Assembly: GCA_965226965.1 (NCBI GenBank)
Contig: OZ245715.1
Coordinates: 2,914,001-2,978,000, forward strand
Direction of reading: 5' to 3'
DNA length: 64,000 bases
From: Endoryza foliicola
Lineage (GTDB): Bacteria > Bacteroidota > Bacteroidia > Chitinophagales > Chitinophagaceae
Position 1 is the first letter of the stretch, and every line of letters starts with the position of its first letter. The notes under the pieces were generated by a model, which worked only from the letters and a program-made list of their open reading frames with translations, was not told the origin of the DNA and ran no database searches. Made by a program: the position numbers and the translations under genes. Shown in pieces: positions 41,472 to 51,500 of this stretch.

Positions 41472-43965
41472 GTTTGTGGCAAAACAATTAGATGGACTGT
41501 TTGAATCACCTGCTTCTTCCTCTCATTATGCCGAAGTGATCATTCCTTTGGCTGTTCCTAAAAACTATACTTGGTCAATACCCGCGCATTTGTTAGATCG
41601 AGTTCAACCGGGAGTAAGAGTAGAAGTGATATTTGGAAAGAATAAAAAATATGCCGGGTTAATAAAGCAGGTGCATCAGCAAAAACCTGAATTCATCGAA
41701 ACAAAAGATATCTTAAATGTTTTAGACCAAGAGCCTGTTTTATTTGATGAACAATTGAAACTTTGGGAATGGATCGGCAACTACTACATGTGCAGCGAAG
41801 GGGAGGTGATGACAGCTGCCTTGCCCTCTCATTTCAAATTAAGCTCTGAAACCGTTGTAGTTTTCAATGAAGAATTTGGTGATGATTTTACCATGCTAGA
41901 GCATGATGAATATTTGGTGGCAGAAGCCCTTCATATTAAAAAAGAACTCAAGCTTACCGAGGTTCAACAAATTCTGGATGCCAATCATGTGTATCCCGTA
42001 ATTAAGTCAATAATTGAAAAAGGGGTCTGCCATGTTTGGGAAGAATTGAGGGAACAGTATGTTCCCAAAAAGGAATCTTATGTGCAGTTGAATCCTGCTT
42101 ACGACAACGAATCCAAACTAGAAGAATTATTGAACAGTTGGTCTAGAGCTCCAAAGCAGTTGTCGCTTCTTTTAAGCTATTTGCATCTTTCCAAAACAGA
42201 GGGGGAAGTGGTAAAGTCTGAATTATTGAAAAAGAGTGATGCCTCTGATGCACAATTGAAAGGATTGATTGAGAAAGGTATTTTACGTGTTGAAAAACGT
42301 CAGATCGATCGAATTAAGTACTTGCCAAGAGAAGTAACCATCAATTTTGAATTGACTGACGCTCAGAGCAAAGCATTTAACGAAGTAAAAGCGAATTTAG
42401 ATACCAAAAATGTTTGCTTGCTTCATGGGGTAACTAGCAGTGGAAAAACTCAAGTGTATATAAAGCTTATTGAGGAATTTATTCGCGAGGGAAAACAGGT
42501 CTTGTATTTGTTACCTGAAATTGCACTCACTTCGCAGATTATCAGAAGACTTCAACAGCATTTTGGTGGGTATATTGGAATTTATCACAGCAAGTTCAAC
42601 CCTAATGAACGCGTTGAAATCTGGAATAAGATCAAGTCAGGTTCCCTTAAAATTATATTGGCGGCAAGGTCGGGTTTGTTTTTACCGTTTCGAGAATTAG
42701 GATTGATTGTTGTTGATGAAGAGCACGATGCTTCATTTAAGCAACAAGACCCTGCGCCGCGCTATCACGCAAGAGACGCGGCCATCTACTACGCCGGTTT
42801 GTTTAAAGCCAAAGTGTTGTTGGGAAGTGCTACGCCTTCTGTTGAAACCTATTACAATGCACATACTGGGAAATACGGTTATGTAGCCTTGGAAGAACGA
42901 TTCGGAGGGATTCAAATGCCGGCGATCGGCTTAATTGATACCAAACTTATCAAGAAGGCGGATCGCGAAAAAAGTATCATTAGTCCACCATTACAAGAAG
43001 CCATTACCCAAGCCTTGCTAAAAGGCGAGCAGGTAATCCTCTTCCAGAACCGCAGGGGGTATGTGCCTTATCAAATTTGTGAAGTATGTGGTTGGATTCC
43101 ACATTGTAAGCACTGCGATGTAACACTTACATTTCATAAAATTACACACAAACTGCATTGCCATTACTGTGGAACAGTTTATCCTCCAATTAATAGATGC
43201 ATGGCTTGTGGAAGTGATTCTTTTTTACAAAAGAATTTTGGTACGGAGAAAATTGAAGAGCAATTAGAAGAGATATTTCCAAAGGCGAAAATTGCCAGAA
43301 TGGATATCGACAGCGTTCGGGGTAAGCAAGCGCACGATGCTTTGATTCAACAATTTGAAAATAGAAGAATAGATATTCTAGTTGGAACTCAAATGGTGGT
43401 AAAGGGGCTCGATTTTGAACATGTTAGCCTAGTAGGCATTCTAGACGCAGATAGTATCTTAAGTTTTGCTGATTTTCGCGTAAACGAGCGTGCATATCAA
43501 TTGATGGAACAAGTGAGTGGAAGGGCAGGACGAAAGAATGCGCAAGGCAAAGTATTGATTCAAGTTGCAAATACACAGCATCCAGTGTTACAATTTGTAC
43601 AACAACATCGATACGATCTTTTCTTTGCTAATGAAATGATTGGAAGACGTCAATTTCTGTATCCTCCTTTTTCGCGGTTTATAAAGATCATTTTCAAGCA
43701 TCGGCATAAAGAAACAGTAGCCGCAGGTGCGCTTAGTTTCGCACAGCAGTTAAAAAGAGAATTTGGTGGATTTTTGGTAGGCCCTGCCGAGCCTGTTATC
43801 AACCGTATTCGGAATCAATATTTGATGGAGCTTAGTTTGAAACTTCCTAAAGAACCCGGAATTATGCAGCGATGTAAACAGGCCCTTGCTTACATGGTTG
43901 CACAAGTTCATCAAGACAAGCGCTTCAAAGCAATGATAGTTCATATTGACGTGGACGCCATTTAG
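41461..43965 (+). CDS. priA: Primosomal replication restart helicase PriA
   Basis: 834 residues, slightly longer than E. coli PriA. N-terminal 3'-end-binding domain (AEVIIPLAVPKNYTWSIP), Walker A GVTSSGKTQ (near 323), Walker B VVDEEHD (near 417), and eight zinc cysteines in four pairs (CEVCG, CKHC, CHYCG, CMACG at about 540-580). C-terminal helicase motifs follow (VGTQMVVKGLDFEHV, QVSGRAGR). It loads the replisome at repaired forks. Preceded by a perfect ribosome site. Confidence 0.97.
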   Translation: MRNEFVAKQLDGLFESPASSSHYAEVIIPLAVPKNYTWSIPAHLLDRVQPGVRVEVIFGKNKKYAGLIKQVHQQKPEFIETKDILNVLDQEPVLFDEQLKLWEWIGNYYMCSEGEVMTAALPSHFKLSSETVVVFNEEFGDDFTMLEHDEYLVAEALHIKKELKLTEVQQILDANHVYPVIKSIIEKGVCHVWEELREQYVPKKESYVQLNPAYDNESKLEELLNSWSRAPKQLSLLLSYLHLSKTEGEVVKSELLKKSDASDAQLKGLIEKGILRVEKRQIDRIKYLPREVTINFELTDAQSKAFNEVKANLDTKNVCLLHGVTSSGKTQVYIKLIEEFIREGKQVLYLLPEIALTSQIIRRLQQHFGGYIGIYHSKFNPNERVEIWNKIKSGSLKIILAARSGLFLPFRELGLIVVDEEHDASFKQQDPAPRYHARDAAIYYAGLFKAKVLLGSATPSVETYYNAHTGKYGYVALEERFGGIQMPAIGLIDTKLIKKADREKSIISPPLQEAITQALLKGEQVILFQNRRGYVPYQICEVCGWIPHCKHCDVTLTFHKITHKLHCHYCGTVYPPINRCMACGSDSFLQKNFGTEKIEEQLEEIFPKAKIARMDIDSVRGKQAHDALIQQFENRRIDILVGTQMVVKGLDFEHVSLVGILDADSILSFADFRVNERAYQLMEQVSGRAGRKNAQGKVLIQVANTQHPVLQFVQQHRYDLFFANEMIGRRQFLYPPFSRFIKIIFKHRHKETVAAGALSFAQQLKREFGGFLVGPAEPVINRIRNQYLMELSLKLPKEPGIMQRCKQALAYMVAQVHQDKRFKAMIVHIDVDAI

Positions 43966-44624
43966 CCTACCTTACTTAAATTAAGGATTTCTTTGTGCAA
44001 GTGATAATGAACGCCATTGGTTGGATATTTCGCCAATTGAAGCATACACGCGGCAACATCAGAACCTTGTATGGGTTTGTAACGATCTGGTAGCAGGAAA
44101 GAAATGAGAGGCATAATAAGCTGAGCAATCCTTTCTCCGGTTCTTTTTTCAGCTCTGTTTCCCATTAAAAGGGAAGGTTGAAGAATATGAAAGCTCTTTA
44201 ACTGAACGGCTTTTAACGCTTGTTCTGTTTCGCCTTTCAGTTTGCTATAAAAATTGCCTGATTGTGCATTGGCCCCAACAGCAGACACAAGTATAAATGC
44301 TGATGTGTCTTTCGCTGCACCAATTTCCGCTGTTAATAACGGGATATCGAAATCAACTTTTCTATAAGCTTCCAAGTTTCCTTTTACATTTTTCATGGTT
44401 GTTCCAATAGAACAGCAAATAGGGGTTTGGTGAGGAATGGCTGTACTTACTTGGTCTCTATTTGAAAAATCTACTACTACCTGCTTTAGTTTGGGGTTTT
44501 GAATGGGCAGTTCTTTTCGAACCAAAATGGTTACGAGATGGATGGATTCATCGGCCAATGCCTTGTTTAAAAGGTGTTGACCAATGAATCCACTTGCTCC
44601 TATTATTACAATTTCTGTATTCAT
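43962..44624 (-). CDS. NAD(P)-binding Rossmann-fold oxidoreductase
   Basis: 220 residues. GASGFIGQHLL (9-19) is the dinucleotide-binding loop of atypical SDR/epimerase proteins; the LVSAVGANAQSGNFYSKLKGETE segment (in parts: SAVGANAQS, FYSKLKGETE) matches the HTATIP2-like group, where YxxxK is the catalytic pair. Substrate unknown; not exported. Its ATG shares one base with the stop codon of the preceding gene (TAATG), so translation is coupled with three exported proteins, which makes it a curious partner. It overlaps the priA end by 4 bases. Confidence 0.85.
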   Translation of the reverse strand: MNTEIVIIGASGFIGQHLLNKALADESIHLVTILVRKELPIQNPKLKQVVVDFSNRDQVSTAIPHQTPICCSIGTTMKNVKGNLEAYRKVDFDIPLLTAEIGAAKDTSAFILVSAVGANAQSGNFYSKLKGETEQALKAVQLKSFHILQPSLLMGNRAEKRTGERIAQLIMPLISFLLPDRYKPIQGSDVAACMLQLAKYPTNGVHYHLHKEILNLSKVG

Positions 44625-46585
44625 TACAATTTTTCCAATACCAGTACTATTTTATTGAAATCGGCTGCGGCATTGATAATACGCTTATAGTCTTCATAAA
44701 TTGAAACCGGATAGTACAGCAATCTGTAATCTTCGGTGATTCTAATTTTCAATTTATTTCCTTCAAGTTTATAATCACTCACAAAACCCATGGTTTGTTT
44801 GCCATTCTCTAGATATACGTGATTAATTTTTAGATCTTCAGGGTTTTTCAATTTGTAGCCTTCCGGAACCTTGAATTCAATAGTTCTGTCGAGAATGTGT
44901 CCATAGTCCAACTCCATAGGAAATTGGCGAGGTTTTTCCTGGTACATTTCAACCTGAGGACCGATGATCTCACCAATTTTTACTAGAATTTTATCTCCAG
45001 CACGTTCCATCAGTTCATTAGCACGTACTGATGCAGAAAGTACAAATGGCTTGTTATCTGGAAAGGACTCAAAATCTGCATTTTCAAGTTTTGAGCTTAC
45101 GATGTTTTCCGATTTAGTTCCGAATTTCACCATTTCTTTTAGAATATTTCTTTGTTCCTCAGCGGAAGTAAAGGTGAATGTGGCCCGATAAATGGCAGAA
45201 GTATAGCCGGTGTAAATTTGTTTGATATCAATAAGTAAGCTGTCTTTTACCGGATCGATGGTAACACTTGCTTCAATATTATTTAATGTTGAAGTGTAGT
45301 CTTCTAATGGAATCGGTTTTACTTCACCAACTGCTGTATTGAAGCTGCCTATTGTAGTTGACTTGCAGAAAAGGCCATTGGTGCCACCCCAGTCTGGACG
45401 AATCCATGGAAAGCGGTATTCCAATGCAGTAGGGGCCATGAATTTCTTCAAATTGGGGAAGTAGAATAGAGTATTCTCAGCGTTGCTCCAGTTCTCAAAA
45501 GATTTGTCTAGTGTAAAAGTGGAGCGATCACCTGTCAACACAAAATTGTAGCTAATGCCTAGGCGGCTGAAAATTCCGGCGTACAAACGAATAATTCCTC
45601 CATGACTTGCGATCTTATTCTTCAGAATTTTTTCGATGTTTTCAAAATCTTGACCGTCGATATCCTCTCCAGTTCGAATATTCTTCTTTATATATTGTTC
45701 AACCGCCACTATTTTATCTTTCTCAGAATTATACGTATCGAATTTATTCTTATCAATAAAGTCGCCGATTCGTTTAAAGTCTTTGTCGGAAATCTGATTA
45801 TAGATATCAAAAACACGTTTAGCAAGTTCATTCCAGGTAAACAATCGTTCACTGGTACTTCTCGATGCATTGTACGATAGCTTGTATTCTATACGTTGAA
45901 GGTTACTTCTGTAGTTGCTGTATTTTTCATTCTCAGCGCCTACAATATTTTGTTGTTTGAAGCGAACAATTCTTCTTTCAGCGTCGGAAGTATCGAGTGA
46001 TTGGGTAATACTTGCGATATTGAATACTTTAGGCTCGAATATCAAGCGTTTAGGGCCAATGATTTCAACATTTGATTCTACAACGGGAATTGATTCCTGA
46101 ATAATTTCTTTCATGAAGAAACTTGCTGATCGTTTGTAGGTATAATAATATTCAACTTCACTTCCTTTTACTAAACCTTCAATGGCAAATATCTTGTACA
46201 TATTGCCTTCATCGTCTTTGTAATCTTTGATATCATTTCTATCAAGGTTTACAATTTTACCATCCGGTTGTATAGAACGTGCTTTGATATCTACGATATC
46301 ATTGCTGTTGGCTACTCCAAGGTAGATTTTGTTATAAGATTCAATACCCTTGTCGTCTAATACTTTTACTATGCGATGCAGGGTTTTGAATCCAACTAGT
46401 CCATCTTTTTCGTCGTAATACTCCATTCTTCTTAAATCATAGAGGATTACTGCCGATTCGGTTTGAAATTTTTTGTCTATTGTATGCAGTTTGGGTTTGT
46501 CTTCCCAAGTTTCCAGTACAATTTTTTGTGCTTTTGAAAAAAGACAGCTTAAAAGGAGGAGGGGGGTGAACAGTTTCTTGTTCAT
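44624..46585 (-). CDS. DUF3857-type exported protein with a dead transglutaminase core
   Basis: 653 residues with a signal peptide (1-20). The N-terminal half is a DUF3857 beta-domain; a transglutaminase-like core follows at about 290-420, then a DUF2569/3858-like beta-rich C-terminus. Gap-free alignment with the product of the gene just before it shows the catalytic positions replaced: the GDC cysteine is His328 (ASHGG), the NH histidine is alanine, and the LD aspartate is alanine in FMAPT. So it is a predicted pseudoenzyme, perhaps a binding partner. The gene starts 9 bases after its active paralogue ends. Confidence 0.85.
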   Translation of the reverse strand: MNKKLFTPLLLLSCLFSKAQKIVLETWEDKPKLHTIDKKFQTESAVILYDLRRMEYYDEKDGLVGFKTLHRIVKVLDDKGIESYNKIYLGVANSNDIVDIKARSIQPDGKIVNLDRNDIKDYKDDEGNMYKIFAIEGLVKGSEVEYYYTYKRSASFFMKEIIQESIPVVESNVEIIGPKRLIFEPKVFNIASITQSLDTSDAERRIVRFKQQNIVGAENEKYSNYRSNLQRIEYKLSYNASRSTSERLFTWNELAKRVFDIYNQISDKDFKRIGDFIDKNKFDTYNSEKDKIVAVEQYIKKNIRTGEDIDGQDFENIEKILKNKIASHGGIIRLYAGIFSRLGISYNFVLTGDRSTFTLDKSFENWSNAENTLFYFPNLKKFMAPTALEYRFPWIRPDWGGTNGLFCKSTTIGSFNTAVGEVKPIPLEDYTSTLNNIEASVTIDPVKDSLLIDIKQIYTGYTSAIYRATFTFTSAEEQRNILKEMVKFGTKSENIVSSKLENADFESFPDNKPFVLSASVRANELMERAGDKILVKIGEIIGPQVEMYQEKPRQFPMELDYGHILDRTIEFKVPEGYKLKNPEDLKINHVYLENGKQTMGFVSDYKLEGNKLKIRITEDYRLLYYPVSIYEDYKRIINAAADFNKIVLVLEKL

Positions 46586-46594
46586 AACGAAAGA

Positions 46595-48505
46595 TTACTT
46601 TTTTGAAAGGTTTATGGTTTCTTTATAAAGAGGGAACAATTCCTCAAGTACTTTATTCCAAGCTTGAAACTTATCTGGTTGCAACATCATGTGATCGTTT
46701 TCAAAAATTTGAGTCATGATCACTTGATTGTTTTTCTGCTCATATTGAATGGAGAAACCCCAGACATCGTTTTTGTAAGTTTTGCTTTTGGGTAAGTAAC
46801 TCACTTTGTATCCATCCGGGATGTCTAAAATGGTCACGTATTTCCGAGTTGATAAATGAGAGAACTCTATTGGTGTTTTTCGCTTGGGATAGTCTATTTC
46901 CTGATGTTCGTAAAACTTGAACAAATTCAAGTTCAGAAAGATATCACTACTTATTTTCTTTGCATAGTCTTGCAGTAGGAACTCGCCATTGAAGCGCACC
47001 TTTTCCCTAGAGCTTAAATCAGGGTAATCGTATTTTTCTAATTTGAACTTATTAGAACCTCTATTAAAAAGTTTTTTAAAGAATTCTTCTCTATCTTTTT
47101 CTGTTACATAATTCAAAGTACTGTGCATGTCGATAGAGTAGTAGCCGGTTAAATCCATGGATACTTTACCTTTTAGACCTTGTTCTGTAAAGCTCAAATG
47201 AGTAGTATCTGCAACGGTATTTATTGTTTTTGGCACAACAGGAACTCTCTCAATTTTATAGTTTTTTTCATCAATTCCAATAAAAGCTTGTTTTCCTTGG
47301 ATGTGCTCAGAAGGGATTCCAAATATACAAGAGGGGTCTGTTCCATCCAGAAAGATGTACTGATCATTGAGTTTAATTGTGCAGATCATGTGATTGTCTA
47401 CAATGGGCAAAGCTACATCAGTATAGTCATAGGGAATGGATCTCGTTCCTATCCAAGTGTAGTAAGCAGGAACCTGGGCATAGTTTAGCATAACAGTTAG
47501 AATGCTACTCATGTCCTTACAGTCGCCAAATCGGCGATTACAAACCAAAGCGGCTTCTCTTGGAATAAATCCTTCCATGCCATTTTCAAACGCTACATAT
47601 TTGATGTGTTCCTGTACCCATCTGTAGATAACTCTGGCTTTTTGTTCTTGATTGCTTAGACCTTTGGTAAGCGAATCTACAATGGATTTGATTTCAGGAG
47701 TAACTGTTTTGTTGATCTCCTTAACATGAGAGTAATTCAACCGATTTAAATCATCAGTTGTTCCTAAATAGGGTAGTTTTTCTCCTGATTCTCCCTCGTA
47801 ACTTTCGATATAGAAAATAACATGTGTTGCATAATATGCATTGTCGGGTGCATCACCGTAGCTTTTTTCAGCTTCCAGATTTTGAACTTTGAAGGAATAG
47901 GTGGTTTCTCCTCTTCTCGTTTCCTCAGTGAATTGAACTTTCTCTTTGTCCAAACCCTTGATGATGTACTTTATCGAAATTGATTTAGGAAAAGAGATTT
48001 TCAGTTCTGAATAAACCACTGGGATTCGTCGTGTAAAATAAAAAGGTGAAAGCAGTTTGGGGTCTTTGTGAACTGTTTCCATTTCTAAAGTACCAACAGC
48101 ACCAAGGCTAAGACCCGGGAAGTCAAAATTGGTTTCTTTTACATCGTCATAGAAAACACTGCTAGAACGATTGTCGCTTGTTTTAAAATTAGTCACTTTT
48201 ATTTTCTTACCATCTGCCGTTTTGGTATAGGCATTGAAAGAGGTAATTTGGTGAAAACTGCTTTGAGCAAAACCATACCTGCTTAAATATGCAGGGGCAT
48301 TTGCCGTTAAGTAGATTAATTGTTGGACATCGTTGCTTTCAACCACAGGCTGTCCATTTTTCAACGAGATATGGTAATGCTGGGAACTGTTTAAAACAGC
48401 CATTTCCTCTCCAGGAAATTTGGCCAGTATTTCTTCTGCTTTTTGTGAATAACCTTTGTTGAATGCTAGTATGAGTGTTGCTATTGCAAAAAATTTCTTC
48501 ATCAT
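46595..48505 (-). CDS. DUF3857-transglutaminase-like exported protein, triad intact
   Basis: 636 residues with a signal peptide (about 1-20, ending GYSQ). A DUF3857 domain covers about 50-240, followed by a transglutaminase core with RRFGDCKD (Cys329), DNH (His372) and LDGTD (Asp387), then a C-terminal beta-region. Family members are periplasmic or surface proteins of Bacteroidota of unknown substrate; the papain-like fold suggests proteolysis, amide transfer or peptide binding. The gene starts inside the stop of the MORN/TPR gene (ATGA, 4-base overlap), so the three exported proteins are made together. Confidence 0.9.
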   Translation of the reverse strand: MMKKFFAIATLILAFNKGYSQKAEEILAKFPGEEMAVLNSSQHYHISLKNGQPVVESNDVQQLIYLTANAPAYLSRYGFAQSSFHQITSFNAYTKTADGKKIKVTNFKTSDNRSSSVFYDDVKETNFDFPGLSLGAVGTLEMETVHKDPKLLSPFYFTRRIPVVYSELKISFPKSISIKYIIKGLDKEKVQFTEETRRGETTYSFKVQNLEAEKSYGDAPDNAYYATHVIFYIESYEGESGEKLPYLGTTDDLNRLNYSHVKEINKTVTPEIKSIVDSLTKGLSNQEQKARVIYRWVQEHIKYVAFENGMEGFIPREAALVCNRRFGDCKDMSSILTVMLNYAQVPAYYTWIGTRSIPYDYTDVALPIVDNHMICTIKLNDQYIFLDGTDPSCIFGIPSEHIQGKQAFIGIDEKNYKIERVPVVPKTINTVADTTHLSFTEQGLKGKVSMDLTGYYSIDMHSTLNYVTEKDREEFFKKLFNRGSNKFKLEKYDYPDLSSREKVRFNGEFLLQDYAKKISSDIFLNLNLFKFYEHQEIDYPKRKTPIEFSHLSTRKYVTILDIPDGYKVSYLPKSKTYKNDVWGFSIQYEQKNNQVIMTQIFENDHMMLQPDKFQAWNKVLEELFPLYKETINLSKK

Positions 48506-51500
48506 TTTGTAACTGATATTAGTTCTCCATAATAATAAGTTCTTACTTCTTTCACTTTTCCATTATCGTCGTAAAAAGTATTCTTGCCATGTAGATTGTC
48601 GTTATAATAAAATCCCTCCTCAATTTTAACACCTTTACTGTTGAAAAGAGCATAAGGGCCATTGTAGTTATCAAGTACTGAGGTGTATTGAGACTTTAGT
48701 TGACCGTTAGGGTGGTATTCTTTTACCAGACCTTCACTCAAGCTGTACACTTCATTGCTTTCGAAAGAAACCTGCCCATTTGGATAATAGGTTTTATTTG
48801 CTCCAATCAGTTTGCCGTCCTTATACTCGAAAGACGCTGAAATCTTACCGTTTGGATAGTAGGTTGTAATTTTTGCAGATCCAAAAGGAATTGGAATTTC
48901 GGGCAGTAGTTTGTTGTTCTTATCCAAGTAGCTGTACGAAACCGGAATTGAGTTTTCGTATTTTATTTGGTAGATCAATACGCCGGTGCTATCAAATTTC
49001 TTTGTCCATCCCGTTTTTTCATCATCTTTAAAGCTTAATGATTGCTCAATCTTACCATTGTCATAGTAGTAAATTCGTTCTCCATTCAGTTCACCGTTCT
49101 CATATTTTTCAGTGAAATTAATTTTACCATTAGGCTTATAGTAAGTCCATGTTCCGATTTTGTCTCCCATTTTGTACTTTCCATCAACCGATTTCTTATT
49201 ACCGAAAGAATAGCGAACATATGTACTATCTAGTAGGCCATTCTTATAGATAAGCTTCAATTCCGGGCTACCATCGAAATAGTAGAAGTTATAGTTTCCG
49301 TTGAAGTTTCCTTTATCATAAGTTGCTTCAATTGCAAGTTTACCATTGAAATGCAAGGCTTGGTACTTTCCGTCTAATGTTTTAAAGTCGTTTACAATGA
49401 GCACCTTGCCCGTAGTATCGTATTGAATTTCTTTGCGGATCCAGCCGTACTCATTTAGTTTTTCGGACTTTACTTTGCCGTTAGGCCAGTACTCTGTTTT
49501 CCAACCATGTAAATCGCCTTCGTAGAAGTGCGTGTTGGATTCAAGGTTGCCCATTTCATCGTATTTCAACCATTCCCCTTCTTGTTCGCCTGCAATATTC
49601 CATCCGGTTTCGGAAAGTTTACCATTAATATAGTATCTATTATTCGCACCTTCTTGTTTACTCTCATGGTAATTGATTTCAGCACTAACGGTGCCATTGG
49701 GATGGTAGCCTATCGTAGTGCCTTCCAAGTATCCTTTTATATAAGTGCTTTTTTCCATTATTGCGCCCGACTTAAAATAGAAGGTTTCCGGACCATCGGC
49801 ATCTCCTTTGTCGTTATAGGTTTGTTCAACTTTTTTTGCCCCATCTGGATGAAATACCGGTAAAGTATATTTTCTTCCTCTCAAGTCTACACTGCTAATT
49901 TGCTTTCCGGCTTTGTCGAATTGTGTGGCCTTTCTTAATTTATTTTTTTCGTATTCATAAACGGCGTATTGCTTTCCATCGATATCATAAAAGATACTTT
50001 GACCTTCAGTTTTGCCGGCTTTATACATTTGTTTTGAACTAAGAGTTCCATCGTCGTAGTATTCAAGATATTCACCATCGAGTTCTCCGGCAACATAGTT
50101 CTCCACTGTTTTCAAAGCACCGTTTTTGTGGTAGCGTTTCCATTTTCCATCTTGTTTGCCATCTTTATAAGCACCCTCAAAGGCTAACTTTTTGTTATTA
50201 TGATAACCTTTGATGTATCCTTGTAAATCACCATTTACGTATTGGGCCTTGTATTCTAATTCTCCGTTTTGATGGTAACTTACATATTCACCGTTGAGGC
50301 TGTCCATTTTGTAATTTTCAACATACTCAACCATTTTATTCTTGTAGTAAATGGTTTTGGTTCCATCTAGCTTTCCATTTTTATAATTAGCGATCGTTCT
50401 AGGAGCACCTGAAAGGAAATAGGTATATTCTGTACCGTCTTTTTCATCATTGGTGAAGTTCATTTTTGATGACACATTGCCATTTTCAAAATAAACGATC
50501 GCCGGCCCTGAAACTTTTCCATTGGAATAGTTTTCTACCGCTCGTTTCGCACCAGTGAAATAGAAATATGTCCACTCGCCTTCACGTTCACCATTATCGT
50601 TGTATTTGCCTCTGCTTCTAATATTTCCTGGACTATAATAGAATTCCCAAGCGCCTTTGTATTTTTCTCCTTTATCAGTATAGTAGCCTTTACCTGTTAG
50701 CTTACCCTCTTCGAAAGTATAGTAGAAAGAGGGATTCTCTCGGTCTTTTACCTTTAGGGCACGAGTGGTTTTTATGCTGGTTAGATATGCAACGATATCG
50801 TTTACCATGGCTTCCGACTCTTTTTTATTTTTCTTGTTATAAGATTGAATTACTTCAATGTTAATGTTCGAAAAGATATGGTAGATGAATGGTTCAAATT
50901 TCTTACTATTGAACAATTGTCTAAAAAGAGGGATGTAGTAGTGCATCCAAAAATCGTCATCGTCTGGATTGTACTCTGCTTTTTCCATGAGTACTTGAAT
51001 TTGACGCGATATGGGGTCGTCTAATTTGATTAAGGGTTTGTAATTTTTGTCTAGGGCTATCTTGGAAAGCAATATCTGCTCCAATAACTGAAAGTTGTCA
51101 GTTGGGCCTTCTGTTCTTTTTGCGATTAGTTCTGCCACTTCATCATTGCTTTTTGCCACCATATTCAAACCATTGATCGCATTCTGTTGAAACCTGCCGG
51201 AGGGATTCATCATGAGATAAGCAATATTGCTGATAAAGGATTGAACTATTTTCCCTTGCTTTAACGCACAATATCCAAGCAGGTAATGCGAGCTGGTGCT
51301 ATAAGGATCCATTAAAATGTTTTCTTTTAGAATGGATTCGGCTTCTTTAATTCGATCAAGTTTGATCAGGGTGGTCGCTTTGTTCAGTCTTAATTGTGAA
51401 TAGGCAGGATATTTCGCAATTGCTGAATCATAAATTCTAAGTGCTCTTTGTGAATCGCCTAGATCGTCAATCAAGCTACCGTAGTTATTGTAGAAATCAG

